DNA from: Daphnia pulex
Lineage: Eukaryota > Arthropoda > Branchiopoda > Diplostraca > Daphniidae
DNA: 64,000 nucleotides
NCBI RefSeq assembly: GCF_021134715.1
Contig: NC_060019.1
Coordinates: forward strand, 12,724,001 to 12,788,000
Direction: 5' to 3'
The position numbers were made by a program, and so were the translations under genes. The first letter of the stretch is position 1, and the number at the start of each line of letters is the position of its first letter. This document shows positions 51,096-64,000 of the stretch, piece after piece. The notes below the pieces were generated by a model. That model was not told the origin of the DNA. It did not search any database and saw only the letters and a list, made by a program, of their open reading frames with translations.

Positions 51096-54000
51096 AGAGA
51101 GTGATATCTCATCTAAATCCTTTTCTGATGCCATAACAGGTCAAGAAATAAAATGGCTGTTTGTGTGTCTCTCCTCCTTTCTCTTTCTCATCCGTTACAT
51201 CTCTGATGAACGACAAAAAGGAGCCAGCAGCAGCAGCAACTAGACGAATAAAGCTATAGCTCTCTCTCTCTCTCTTCGTAGTAGTAGTAGTCCCGAGATA
51301 TTTCGCCCCTCCTTCCCCTCTGGGAAGGATGCTTGAGGTATACAAGTCAAAATGTGAACAACCCAACAAGTCTCCCACAGTTCCTTTTCCCCTTGGAAAA
51401 TAATCATAATAACATTAACATAGCAACATTTCTGCCTTTTTTAGGTGACGAATCACTTCGGTTACTCGTCGTCGTATGTGCCCCTACAAAGGAGGAGGAT
51501 CCCTGGCACTATGTTACCCTAGTCATCAGTCGGAGGATGATTGGATTCGATGGCAACGCGAGGATTTGGGACCTTTCAACCGTGCGGTAAAGAAAAGGAC
51601 AATCCTATTTCCCCATTAATGAGAAGGATGACACTCAATTTTTTCCCCCCTCTTCTTCTTTCGATCCAGAAGCCCCCGAGTTTAATCCGACAGAAGAGTC
51701 GTGAGCTAAAGCTTCGACTGTCATCAGCTTTAAATCCATCCCCCCCAACTTTCATTCTACCAGCAGAAACGAAGGTACGAAAAAAATCTATCTTTTTTTT
51801 TCTTCTTCTTTCAACCATTCAAATGGTGTACACTACGCTATTCTTCATACTACTGGCCGCCTCCCGGATATTATGAAAAGCCAGGCCCAGATGTTGGCCG
51901 TTACACGTATATAATATGGCTCGCCGCTAGCATAGCCACTGTACGACAATAAATCGACTTATTGCGTAGTGAATGGCGCCTCTGATTGAGTTGCACGCCT
52001 TCTCCCCAACGTCCTTCTTGTCGTTACAAGCTCTTTTTCCCTTTTTATACACAGTCTATAGCTAGGCAATCATTCCATGCGCGCAGTCTAATAATATTAG
52101 ATCGATCTCAATTCCGGGGTAATCAGAGCTGCTGGAACCCGACTGGATGTTTTTTTATTTCTCCTGTTTGTCCGTCTTATTTCTTTTTTTTTCGCGTGTG
52201 ATGTGGTGCGTGCCACGAATGTCGACCGTTCGACACAACGACGTTTTCTATACACAGCTAATATCTTTTTCTTTTGGCCGGCTGTGTGTGTGTGTGTCCA
52301 TTTCTCTTGGAAAAGCCATCGCATGAAAACTTTATCGTGTGTTGACTTGGTGATTTTCCGGCGCGTCCCTGGCCGGACGGGTGAAACATTCCTCGGCCGT
52401 CCTTTTGTTAAAAATTCGGGCCAGGACGACGACCACCCAGTCGCCAACTGTCAGTCAGATGCCCTTAGGTGATGAACTGCGGGAGTGTGACACGAAGACA
52501 TCAAGAACTTTTTCCTCGAATCCTCGACGCCGTGTGTTTTGAAGCTCTTTTACATCGGGTCGGGATGGATGAGAATCACCGACGCCGGAAGGGGGGCGAC
52601 GTACACACAATACCTGACATTTGGGGGAAAAAAGCCGAAGACTTTTTGGTACGTACGTCTTCATTTTCCTGTTCGCTTTCAATCTTCAAAAGAAAGTGTA
52701 GATGTTGTAATCACGTCCTTGAAAGGTGAATTCCCGGCGTCATCTTTTTCCCTTAAGGACACAGGTAGAAGATGTGTGTGTGTGTTGGTATATGACCATG
52801 TTGGATCAAATCTTGTCCTATCAAATTGTTCATCTTTCATCCGAGCCATCGGTCGTCGTACCATAAGCTTCCAAAAAGGGACCTCCTTTTGTTGTCTGTT
52901 GTATCCGCTGTACGGGGGGCAGGCGAAGGATCCTTACGGGTGTAGTAACTGGGTGTGTAGAGAGAGTACCCAACGGAGACATGTCACAAGAGGGGGGCGC
53001 TCCTAGGGCATATAATAGGAGAAGGTATAGGGGAGTCGATTGATACGAGACTTTTATGCGAGAAGAGGTTCCCCTCGATCGATCATTTGTGAGGACCGCA
53101 AAGTCGAGTGGAGACTCTCTCGGACACATCACGCAACGTGAACTGCCAAAATGGTCACGGCCCCGCTGCTCTGCCGCTAACACTGGAGGAGATGTTGAAG
53201 CAGCAGCAGAGAGAGAAAGTATGTGTCTGACAGGAGGGGCACCAGAGAAAGCCGTGCCAAAAGAAATATTATTCGTTCACTCGGATGACTCCCGCGGTCG
53301 ACCCAGATGGTGAATCCATCATCCACCGTTTGCTGCCGTTTTGATTTTTATTTTTGTTGAAATTTTTTCGTTTCCTCTTTGTGGCTGGGCTGTTTTTAAA
53401 AGCCTCTGTCGTTGTTGGATCCATTTCGCCATTTATCTTTGGCAATTGATTTATTGCACATTGCTCTCAAAAGTCAAAACATGAACTGTCTCTATTTACA
53501 CACCTGGAACGGTCCCCACTGCCATCGTGAACTTTTATCCTCTCCAGTGTAATAATAGCACGGTAGAGAAGTACGCGTCCGTCTTCACTTGGGGACGAAC
53601 TTTTTGACTTGCGCTTCTTGCGCACTTTAACGTCGTGAGCGAGACTTTTCGTTTTTCTGTGTCGAGTTCATTACAGTATTCTGGTGTTGTCGCCCCTTTT
53701 TATCTTCTTGTCAGGTTCGTCATAATTTGCCCCCGTGACGCTGATGCATTTCCCCGTCGTATTTAGACCGGCGTTACCTACGACGAGGGCTATAAACAAT
53801 TTCCCCCCCTGTCGTATGGAAGTCGTTTAAGAAAAAAAGGAAGGAAAAGGACTGTCATCAACAGTCCTTCGGGTTGTTCCCGCTACTGCGCTGCAGTGCT
53901 GCTGCTGTGTTTGGGTGTTGAGTGAGAAGCTTTTAACTAAGTTTGACGGCACTATGCGCCGCTTACCTCCGACGACGACGACGCCGCTAGGGGTACGTAT

Positions 54001-55278
54001 GTATCTCCAATGAAATTGATGTCGGCTCGTTTTTAAAACATTTTCTTTCCGGCTGAGAAAACCCGAAAATGACATGACACAGGGTCAAAGAGGACCGTGT
54101 GTGTCGGCAAAGTGGACATTTGTCTTGTTTTACACAAGGAAATGTTGACGTCCGAAACGTTTATCATATCCGGCCATCTCAATGTCAAATGGCACTTGGT
54201 CATGTGTGCAATTACCGGCAAATCAGTGAGACTCTTATTTGTTGTTGTTGTTTTTGGGCTGGATGTTGTTGTTTGTTTGCTTGTTGATCCTGTTGCTCTT
54301 TGCCTACAGGTTCCTTTTTCTATTCTTTATTTCTTACCTATATTTTTGTTGTCGTCCATCCCTTGTAGGGTAGATAATACCCCGGCTGGGATTTCTTTTT
54401 CTTCTCCCTCTGTGTCTTCTTCTTATTTAAACCTTGATAACGGACGGATAAATGGTGCCAGCGATGACGTGAGTAACGGCCTTGTTGCTGGATTGCTGAC
54501 ATTGCTCACCTCCAACTCCATGGGAAGGAGCGCGTGCGCCTTTTACAACAACGACGACGACAAACCCACCCTACTCTATCCACCCCGGACTGAGAAATCC
54601 TTCCCATTCTTTCTTAATCGATCAAACAATGATGAAAAGAAGAATAAGAAGAAAAGAGAAAAATTAAGGTTAGAAAAGAAAAGCTTTCTTGTCGACTCTC
54701 TCGAAGCTTTTGAGAACTGCCCATCTTGAAGAATTCATTTTGAAAAAAGGAAAAAAAAGAAATGTGTGTGTGACGGGCGCGAATGGCTGGACGATTCGGT
54801 TTTTTTTTTTTCGGGCCGACACTACGACAAACCCGAGAGCAGCAGCAGCAGCAGCCGGCGGGATATTCGTGCGTGTCTCTTCTTCTTCTTCTTCTCCGCT
54901 CTCTGTCTTGTCTGTGCACACACGACCGAGTGCCCGTGAGTGTCAGTAGCTGGGCAGCTTCCGTCCTGTTCGGTTCACACTTTCACTCCCTCTCGCAACA
55001 AAACTGACATTATAGACACTTTGGTATCTTTTTTTTTCGATTCCCTCCATCGTCTCTTTTGTGTTGGGAGATTCTTCCAATTAAGAATCCCTGGCCGACA
55101 AAATCATCTTTTCATCCACATTTGAAAGAAACAATTTTTGTTTTTAATCGACGAATTTTTATCCCGCCAATCGAAAGATTTCCCCCCAAAAATTTAAAAA
55201 TCCCAAATCTTTTTTCCTGATAAAATTGATTTGAATTAGTTGTTTTCTTTCATCTTCGGCGGGTTTTTGATCTTATCA

Positions 55279-55283
55279 TCAGT
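55279..55283 (+). promoter_or_regulatory. Possible initiator (TCAGT) upstream of the signal-peptide exon
   Basis: ATCAGTGC fits the arthropod initiator consensus and lies about 200 bases upstream of the ATG at 55480. No TATA box is seen at the expected distance. Five-base matches are common, so support is weak. Confidence 0.25.
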
Positions 55284-55479
55284 GCAACAAACATCTTTCA
55301 ACTGTTTGGACAACTTTGATTTGAAGAAGAAGAAAACCAGTTCTGGACCACTTTTTTTTTGTTTTTGGTTTTCGTTGCTCTAAAAATTTGTTTCTGTTGT
55401 TATTTCCAAGTTGGAGAAGCACAAAGAAAGAAACAAAAGAAGAAGACGAGAAAAAATCATCTGGTGGCTGGGTCGCACG

Positions 55480-55549
55480 ATGATGGCCGGCCGCAGCGGC
55501 GTGGTCCGCTCCATCCTTCTCATTGTCTACCTGTTCCTGCTGTCCTCCG
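55480..55549 (+). CDS. First coding exon of a secreted or membrane protein (partial)
   Basis: ATGATGGCC begins a 23-codon frame (MMAGRSGVVRS then ILLIVYLFLLSSG) ending one base into a codon at a consensus donor (GTAAGT). Two Arg precede a strong hydrophobic core, the usual form of a signal peptide. No continuation exon of phase 1 was recognised in the remaining 8.4 kb, so the rest of the gene probably lies beyond the window after a long first intron. The protein cannot be identified from this exon. Confidence 0.6.
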
Positions 55550-58500
55550 GTAAGTCCCTGATTTCTTTTTCATTTTATTTAAGAAAAAAAATCCCGTTCC
55601 GCCTCTTCCATCATCCCATTTCTCTTTATGGCCATCAGAGAGATGTGGAAAGACCAAGGGGGGTGATGTTTAAAGATTGAATAAGATCGTGAGTGGTTTT
55701 TATGACTTAACGCACTCGATTCGTCAGGCAGATTTTCAATTTCGAAAAGAAAAGAAAAATTTGAAAAAATCTTGTTTTTTCATTTTTCTTTTCAAAAAAG
55801 CGCCAAATTCGAATTGGTCAAGGAAACAAATTTTGTTTTTCTTTCTTTTTTGATAGCAAAATTTATTCCTTTTCTTTTGATATTAAAAAATAGTACAGCA
55901 ACAACTACACGCGCACATTTTGATAATTTCCCATCCACGCCCCTCGTGTTGTTCTGCTCCGTGTGGCAAGAGTGTGTAGAACCCATAGTCTATTATGGGC
56001 GGGAATTTGACTATTTCAAAAGTGATATTTAACCCGAAAGAAAAACGTATAGTTTTAAAAGGAGGACTTGTGTGTGTGTGTGTGTGTGTGGGATAATAAC
56101 AATAAAGCAAGTTAGGAGGAGGAAGATGCTTGAGGAGGAGTAGTAGGAGGAGGGGGAAAGGGCTGGAACGGAGTAGACGTCAGGGCGACTGTTTCATCTA
56201 ATAACACACACGCACGCACACACACACACACACACACTCCCGCTCGCCTTCCGTCTTCTCTACTTCTCTCTCTCGTCTTATTTTATTTACTTTCTGGTTT
56301 TTCTTGGCCATTGGTATCCGTCGAGGCGTCACAACTAACAGCCGGCCTCTATACCATGTGCCAGGGAAATGCCCCGACGGACGGATGGACGGACGGCCCC
56401 AACTCACTGCCGAGAGACTCTTCTCCTTTATTCTTGTTTCTTTCCCGTATTATTTATAACGCTGCTGCCCCCATAACACAATTGGCACAAGGCGTGAAAA
56501 TCATTTCGGTCCCATCGCCTCTTTTGTTTTCGACGAATATTAATTAGATTTCTTGTTTGACTGCGACAAATTCGAAGCAAACAAACAAAACGGGACGGAA
56601 CCAAAATTTAATCGAAATCCAACTGGCGTCCAAAATTTCCCCCCTCGCGCCCCTTTTCAAATCGTACCCGAGTACAAACACAATTTTTTTCTATATTTTT
56701 CAATATTAAAAAAAAAGGGAAAAGGAGAGAAAGAGGAGGAATGTGCTGCCGCAGCAGCGCGTTCCTTATTAACAATCCCAGACATGGAAGGAAAAAAACC
56801 TCCTCGAGCCTCTTTTTCTCTCTCGTCTTGTGCCGAGTCGAAAGAAAAGAAAAAGATGAGAGACAGTGAAATGGTTTTCTTCTTCTTTTTCTCTCTCTCT
56901 CTGCTGACTGGCTCTGTTGAGAGATTGAGGATAGGCCTCTCTCTCTCTTATGTCTACTCTCGTCTGCTGTATATTTATACAAATATCAAGCGATATCGCA
57001 CACAGACTGTTGACTTTCCAACTCCTTCATTTCCTTACTCATCTCAAACTGTTTGGGGGTTTGTCATCTTTCCCTCAGACTGTATCAATATCAATATTTT
57101 CTCTATTTATTTTATGGACGGAATTTTCTCTATCTTTTTTTTACTTTCTATTTTTTTTCTACTTCCTTTATTTTAATGGACAGCCAGCCATCAGTAGTCA
57201 TCCCCCCCTTCCCATCCAGTGAATAAATCTCTGCTATAGACTTCGCTTTTCTTTTTAAACTAGCCAACCAACGAAACTAAACCTCCCCGAAGCTCTTTTC
57301 CGCTTGAAGCGTGCGGGAGGATCTCACCACGCCACGACGCGCCAAGTTATTTGATTTTTATTTCTTTTTTTCCCCTTTTTTGTTATCCGCGTTATCTAGA
57401 GGACTTGGTCGCATCCGGCGTCCGGCCTTGTCCAACAAGGAAGGGGGATGATAGCCTGTTGTTGTTTGTTGTATCCCTTTCTGCTTGTTTTGTCACGGTC
57501 AGCCAACAATAAGCTGGCCAAAACGGAGACTTGGAAAAATCCCTGGAATCGAAAAAGAAAAGGAAAAAAAAATCCCGTGCGGGACTTAACTCAACTGCCC
57601 CTTCGTCGGTTGTGGGTGTATTTTATTTCTGCTAAGCTGCTGCTCGTCTCCCCGCCGTTACAAAACCGCGTAACCCCGGACGGACATCACGGGCGTTATA
57701 TAAGTACGACAATAACGACCAGCGGCTGCCGAGCTCTTCTAGTGCTAACTACTGCGAGATAGTAGTTGTATAGTTAGACGGGCCGTTAGGATATATTTCC
57801 AGCAACTGCGGAACTGTACAACACTACACACTAACGTCGTCGTCGGCGGCGGCAGCGGCTGAAGGGAAGTTTTTCTCTCTCCCGTTACGCAAATAGCCGC
57901 GCTGGAGTGTGTGTGTGTGGCAACCGCCAAACTGTCGGGGTTTTTTTTCTTCCTTTTTTTCTTCCTTTCCCCTCTTTTCAAACTCCGCCTATTTTCACTC
58001 TTGTACATTTCCATCCATCCTTCCGCCTCTTCCGCAGCGGAGGGAGGAAATCCACTTTTCAGACTTCCCACGGGCTGTCGATGGATCTCAATTGCAAACG
58101 GGTCGCTTAGGGCGGATAAGAATGGGGTGGAGATTGTATTATGCAAGACACACGCGCGCCGGCTCGGAAGCAGACGGAAGGGAAAAAGATGATGGTTCAA
58201 TGGAGAAACAGCTCGTAAAGGGGATACATCAGCTATAGCATAGGTATATAGTTACGCACATTTACTACGTGGGAGGATGCCAATTACCCAACAGCGCATC
58301 TCTTTTCTGCCTCCTTCTTCCGAAAACTCCTCCTCCGTCTACTTCGTCTCCGGAATGCCACCGGATGGCTTTCCTTCCTTCCGTTCGCACGCTTCCATTC
58401 CACCCACTCACCCCACCCTTCTACTTATTCTGATGAATTGAACGCGGGCGTTTTACTTGAGTTTTATTTTCCACCAGCCCATTTTTACAATTCCGCGGGT

Positions 58501-61500
58501 GTTTTACGTGCGCACTTTGTGTCAAAAAATCCTACTTGCTACTTTGACGATCCTTTATGAGAGTTTTGGCCCAGGAGCAGTTTGCCTCTCTCTCGATTTC
58601 CCACCCACAAATCATAACGTCACTGGGCGGGATAAAATAGGGGAAAGGAAGACATTGATGTTTGTCTTGCACGACGAATTTGTGACTCGATTGGATTACA
58701 TTTTCAGAGAAGAAAATGGCGTTTGTCAATTGAAGTGGCCGAGATTGAGTCAAATTCCGTACGCCCCCGCTTTTGCCCATCGGATTTGATTTCCTCCTCC
58801 TCCTCGGCTCCACTCGAATGTTGAAGGAGAAAAAAGAAAAACGAAGGGGGGGAGACCGGGACCGATCGGAGTCGACGTTGATGGAAAACTGGCGAGGCGG
58901 GCGACACTTTTTTGATGATCGGATTTGCCTCTTCTTTATATTCCGCTTCTCTCTACTCCTTCGCGTGTAGCTGTGTAGCTATAACCGGTGCCCATGTACA
59001 TAGTGTATGTACATTTCCGCGTCCAGTGCTATACAGCGTCTTCAACTCCATTTCGCTCAACAACTTTACTCGACTCTCTCGTGACTGCACTCGCCCGTTT
59101 CTTCTTCTTTTTTCTCTTCTTTTGCCGTGAATGTTCAATGAAGCTCATGTACAGTGCGATCGATCCAGCAGCCGCTCTTCTTCTTCTTCTTCTTCTTGCT
59201 CCCATCTCATTTTCGAATCGATGGCACAGCAGGCGGGCGGCACTCACAGTTGGTAAAACCCGCCACTACATCTTGATCGGCCCTTTGCTGGGCAAAAGTC
59301 GACTAGGCGTCGCTGGAGCGCAATAGGAAAGAGCGAAAAAAGAAAGAAATAACGATCGAATTGAACTCTGGGAATTCCTTTCTTTACCTCCCACCTCTTA
59401 TTTCTTCCCCCCCCCCCTTCCGGCGGAGTTCCTGCTGTTGTTGTTGCCAACCAATTTTCGTTCGGTTTTTTCTTCTGGCTGGGGGCTTGCGGCCGCACAA
59501 GAGCGCCACCAAATGATGTGTATATTTCTCTGTACAGCGTGTAACAGAACACATCTTTTGCGGTGGGGGGAATGCGTCTAGCCACTTGTGAATTGGCCTT
59601 GTTGCCCATTCTTGGCCAGCGCTGGCCATTTTCTTGATTATTGGCCCATCGCATCGTGGCTGATGGTTTTGTAGTGGCAATCATCAAAAGGCGATCGATT
59701 GCCTGGCCCAACTTAAAAGGATGATGATGATGACTTACTAACCAACGCGATCAGCAGGAGACTCGAGATTGGTTTCTATATATAAATGGATGTGAGAGAG
59801 AGAGACGAAATTGTGATGGTGGCTGTACACACTCGTGTACTACACCGGGAGTCTGTGGTCGGGCCCTGGGCTGTAATGAATCACGACCGCTTGGCCGTCT
59901 CTGCCCGTTGTTTGATGAAGATGTCTCGACGATAATAGGTCCTTTCTTCTTTTTCTCCTTCCTCCCAGGATTCTTCTTATTTCTTTTGCTTTTTCTATTA
60001 TGTCGACCGCTGTGCTGGTGGACTGCTCCGATAATCAGAGAGGAGCTCCTCTACACAGCTAGGAGCTTTAAGGTTAGGGGAAAGGAGATATAGTTAGTAC
60101 TTAATACTTCTACTAGGGGCTCCATGGCGATTAGAAAATAGTAACGTGCTCGCATATAATCATCACAGAGGCACACATAAGAGTTAGGTTAGGAGCAGCA
60201 ACGTGAGTGAGTGAAACCCCCTGGAGAGACGAGTAGGAGCCAAAGCTATGGGATCGTCTCGTTTGACACGCCCACACTCTCTCTCTCTCTGTTGTAATTC
60301 CTCTTTACTCCCGCGTCTTGGTCGTCGTCCCTTTTATTTTCTTTTCATCTGATTCTCTTCTTCCATTCTTCTTCATTCCCTTCGCTTTCGTCCTTCGCCG
60401 CTGGGATCCCGTCTCTCCCCTCCTCCTCCTCCTTTCTCTGCTGTTGTTATCTTAAACTAAAGTCACGTTAGGAACGAAAACAGTGTGTACATATATCCTT
60501 GTTACGTATTTACATTGGCCGTTGGCCGGGGCTGTGAACCGACTGGCGTGGACTATTAAAAAATATTCCACGGGACGCCGAACGTTTTTCAATTAAAAAT
60601 TCGACCGAGTTTCATCTGATCATGTGATTGCTCGACATTGCTGAAGAATGGACTGCCCATTCCAAATCTTGTGTGGATGAGATGAGGCAGACGATTGGTG
60701 TGTGTGGTGTGATGACTTGATTGACAATGAATTGAGGAAATGACTCATGACGTCGGAAGTTGTTGCCCGCGAGTGAGAGAGAGAGAGAGATCAACATTTG
60801 TTGCCTTTACGGGGGCCGGCCAAGGAGAAAGCGTGAGACGGAATCAGAAGAAAATGTGAGTCACGAAGATGAATCGACAGAGCCCGAAATGATCACAAGT
60901 GTCGGGGTCAGGCTGGCCTTCCCCCCCCTAAAGTGGCCCATTTCAGCTATGGTTGGTTGGGTCTGTTGTTTCACGTTGTTTGAGTTATAATGCTACTGCG
61001 TTTGACCGCTGGCTTATTACCACTACGGGGTTCTCGGTGGGATGGGCCGCTCCAATCGACTTGAATGTGATTTACGAGCTCCGATTTGTTCTTCTTTTTT
61101 TTTCACGGGAATTGATTCAGCCGGGGAGACGCCCTTTCTAGTCTGGTCCGGCGCGCGCGCGCTCGCGCTCTCCTTTTTCACCTGGCCATCAAATGAGTTT
61201 GATGAACGTTCCTCACCTTGTGGGAAAAAAAGGAGAGAGAGAGCGCCACAAGGTGAAACCAGCCCACCGTCGTAATCACATCACATCATAAAAAAACATT
61301 AAGGAGCAGTTGAGCGCCGAAGAAGAAGTAACCGAAAAAAAATGTTAACGGGAATAAAAAGAAAAAAAGGAGCACGCAAAAGAGGCGGACAGATTATACC
61401 AAGAAGAAGAAGAGACTTTGTGGTTTTGCATAGAAATGAGAGCGGCCTATAGAAGAAACTTATTTTTTTCTTTCCTTTCATTTGGTTATTTATCGAGTTT

Positions 61501-64000
61501 AGTCATCTCCTCAGCAGCTCTATACTCCCCCGGACGTTCTATAAAAGATGACGCATCGCATTTTTTCACTGGAAAGACTTTCGAGCAACGAATTGACTTG
61601 TTATGGCGACATTCTCCTGTCGAATGACGGGTGTTGGGTTCGTTTTTTCGTTTTGGAATAGTTTCCCGATGGCCTTTTGTTTTGTTTTTGTTATTTGTAG
61701 TTATGCAAATAATTTGTATGTGTAGTAGACGGACCGTTCCGTCTACTATCCGGGGTCGACCTTGCCCGTGCCGGAGTTATATTGGCAACAGCTCCGTCAT
61801 CGGACGCGGTCGGTCGTGTCTTTTTCTATTTTGGCGCGACGGGGCGAACATGCACAGCCATTTCCGCACTCTCTCAACACCTCTCTCCTTCGGACGCCGG
61901 CCGGCCGGCCGTCCGTCTCCCCCCCCCCCCTACACACACACACTCGTCTTCTTGTTTTATATCTGCGGATAGATGGAAGGAGACGGGCCACGGGGCTATT
62001 TCAAATAATGAACGACTGCCCGCGCCCAACTGCCACGACCAGCATCCAATTTCGGCTTCATTTTGGCGGGATACTATCCATCAGGTCGTCGTTTGTTGTT
62101 AGTGTCTCTGTTTGCCGGGAGTGGGTTGTTTTATTTTACATGTTGCGTGAAAATTTAGATTTATTTTATTTCATTTTGTTTTTTTGGTTTTTAACTTTCT
62201 TGCTCCGGCCTTCCGCGCCATTCATTTCGATTGTCGTAAAAGGGCAGCGCGTTTGGGCTGTTCCTGCTGGCGACGGATAAATCTAGACGACCGGTTTGAC
62301 TTCATTTTCACGCCCTTTGATGTATATTTTGGCTCGTGAATTTTGTGTGGGCCGGTGTGAAGGTGTCAGGCAATCTGGCGACGTGTCGCCCAGAACTTAG
62401 CGTACAATCTCTAAAAATAAGAAAATGATACAAGTTCCCTTTTTCGCTCTCTCCTTCTCCATCTGATAAATGGGACAATTCCGCGACTCCTTGTTATTAG
62501 TGTGCCATTACCTTAGATGGATTGCGCCATCTGTTCCGCCCTTTTATTTTTTCGTCTTGCTTCTTCTTTGGTGTTATTTTAATTTGATTTAATTTCCTTA
62601 TCAGTTTCCTAGTCTCTCTCTCCCAAAGAAAAAGAAAAAACCAGTTTGTGAAATAACACAAAATCTCTTTTTTTCCTGCCCCAACTTTATTTTTTTTTAT
62701 CAACAAATTTTCAAAAATTGGGCAGCAGTAGATAAATAAAGTTGTGTCTATGTTGTACACACTGTAGTATGCGATGTGATGACAAGACATGGTTATAAGG
62801 GTATATCTTGAAATAACAAAATAAAAAATGGACGGCCGGGGGTCCGCCTTAATGAGCCGAGCGATCCATCACACGAACGGTGGAAAGACAGAAAAACACA
62901 CAACAAAAAAGAAAAAAAATTGAGAAGAAAATGAGTCGCTTCAAATGCGTGAAAACGTCGCGCCAGCCAGGCGCTCTATGATATAGAGCAGCAGCCTTAT
63001 AGCTTTGCTTTTTCTGGTTGTTAAACGTTGACAACAGATTCCTCTCTCTGTCTCTCTTATCTTTTTCCTCTCCCTCTCTCTCATCCAATTTATGCTGATT
63101 GTGTTTATGAGGCAACAAGGTGAGAATTGAGACAGATCCCCCCTTCACCATTTTTTTTTGTTTTATTCTCGGAAGAGAAGCCAGCGGATGGAGGGACGTG
63201 AGCTGTAACCGAATTTTTCATCATCAACTTTGTTTTCTCGTCGGGTGTTGGGAGGGGAGACGAAAAAGTCAACAGACACAAACACCCAGCAGCTCTGCGA
63301 GAAACTTTTTTTTTCTGAGAGTATGCGGGGCTCCTTCCGGTGCCTACGGGTTTCGTCGCAAGAAAAAAAAACTAAAATATTATCAAAACTTCTTGCTTTC
63401 CCAAGTGGTGTTGTCTAGCTCCTAGTTTTAGATTGATATTCAAAACACACACACACACTGACACACACACACACACACATGACTTGGTCCGTATTACACA
63501 CCTAAGCCACGCCCGAAACACACCGCGCCCTCCAAAAAGTTGGACTGTAGATGTCGTTATCCAAGTTCTTTTTTGGACACCATCATCACCGACGGAATTA
63601 AGATGCTAAAAGAAAATGCTATATCTCCCCCGGTTCTTCTTTCTTTATTTTTTTATGATTAAATCTGATGATGATGTGTGCGCGTGGATGTCATAATAGT
63701 CGTCGGACGTATACACCTCCGTATGTCTTTTGACAGGAGCCCTAATAGGCAAGTATGTGGGCCATGCAGTGGCATCTCGCAGCTCTCGACCACCATCTCT
63801 CCCCTTTTGTACGTGTCGAGATGGAGAGATAAAAAAGAATCCAGCGAGACTCTCGCTGCTGCTGGGCTGTTGTGTGCCAACGTTTTGTGGGCCGTTCGTA
63901 CGACGACTACGTGTGTTATTCCGAGGTTGACACATTCCGACGGACTCACGATGGATTTTTCTAATAACGATGAAACGCAATGCGGATGGTCTTATTTTTA
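55550..64000. other. Probable first intron, simple-repeat-rich
   Basis: More than 8 kb without a recognised exon. It contains (TG)11 at 56069-56090, (CA)10 at 56217-56236, a (GA)n tract near 60774, a GGCC-rich palindromic run near 61900, and (AC)n tracts at 63445-63458 and 63461-63479. Most frames of 60 or more codons here translate simple sequence. Confidence 0.45.
56069..56236. repeat. Facing TG and CA microsatellites
   Basis: (TG)11 at 56069-56090 and (CA)10 at 56217-56236 are reverse complements 126 bases apart on one strand, so a transcript across both could fold back. Confidence 0.85.

Larger units (their letters stand above)
46221..55479. other. Long pyrimidine- and simple-repeat-rich region, no gene recognised
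   Basis: About 9 kb with many short repeats: (CTA)n at 48211-48231, (CT)n at 51260-51275 followed by (GTA)n to about 51290, several TTC/CTT tracts, and a near-perfect hairpin at 51063-51095. TATA-like sequences occur, for example near 48282. No frame has domain character with splice borders. The right end should contain the promoter and 5' untranslated region of the gene starting at 55480. Confidence 0.45.

Noticed and set aside
54097..54729. 210-codon plus-strand frame
   Set aside because: It is composed of valine/phenylalanine runs from GTT/TTT repeats and lysine runs from AAG repeats, as expected for simple sequence.
56553..57176. 207-codon plus-strand frame
   Set aside because: It translates A/G-rich and T-rich low-complexity DNA into Lys/Glu and Phe/Leu/Ser runs with no domain.
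59244..59711. 155-codon minus-strand frame
   Set aside because: No recognisable domain or splice context, and a homopolymer C run interrupts plausible coding sequence.

Overview
The window looks like nuclear DNA of an arthropod, most likely a branchiopod crustacean of the Daphnia type. The reasons are many coding exons split by short introns (about 60-70 bp) with GT/AG borders, an Rebers-Riddiford cuticle protein, an Hr38-type (NR4A) nuclear receptor and an insect-type Cys-loop receptor subunit. No bacterial, viral, organellar, rRNA, tRNA, CRISPR or intact transposon signature was seen. The species call is inference.

Layout. 1.07-3.94 kb (+): F-box/LRR protein, 10 exons. 4.31-10.77 kb (-): TCERG1 (CA150), a transcription-elongation and splicing factor with three WW and six FF domains, 21 coding exons, convergent with the F-box gene. 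12.45-16.39 kb (-): Hr38/NR4A, 8 coding exons, with a promoter holding a TATA box, a perfect CRE, CRE-like sites and two CCAAT boxes. 18.76-21.50 kb (+): WDR77/MEP50, the PRMT5 partner of the methylosome; its 1.4 kb second intron contains a complete cuticle-protein gene on the opposite strand. 21.56-24.41 kb (-): a GABA/glycine-receptor-like channel subunit resembling Drosophila CG8916, whose stop lies 67 bp from the WDR77 stop. 24.4-34.6 kb: no confident gene, apart from one candidate upstream exon. 34.67-44.29 kb (+): a synaptotagmin-12-like protein with large introns. 45.15-46.21 kb (+): a small single-pass membrane protein with a possible leucine-rich-repeat N-terminal cap, not recognised. 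46.2-64 kb: simple-sequence-rich DNA with one signal-peptide first exon at 55.48 kb, probably the start of a gene continuing past the window.

These are independent housekeeping (TCERG1, WDR77, F-box), signalling (Hr38, channel, Syt12) and structural (cuticle) genes, not a pathway cluster. I found no convincing new multi-gene system. The points most worth a second look are the CRE-dense Hr38 control region, the nested cuticle gene, the pore residues of the channel, the degenerate first C2 domain of the synaptotagmin, the unrecognised small membrane protein, and several perfect or near-perfect inverted repeats. All exon borders were read by eye from reading frame and splice consensus.
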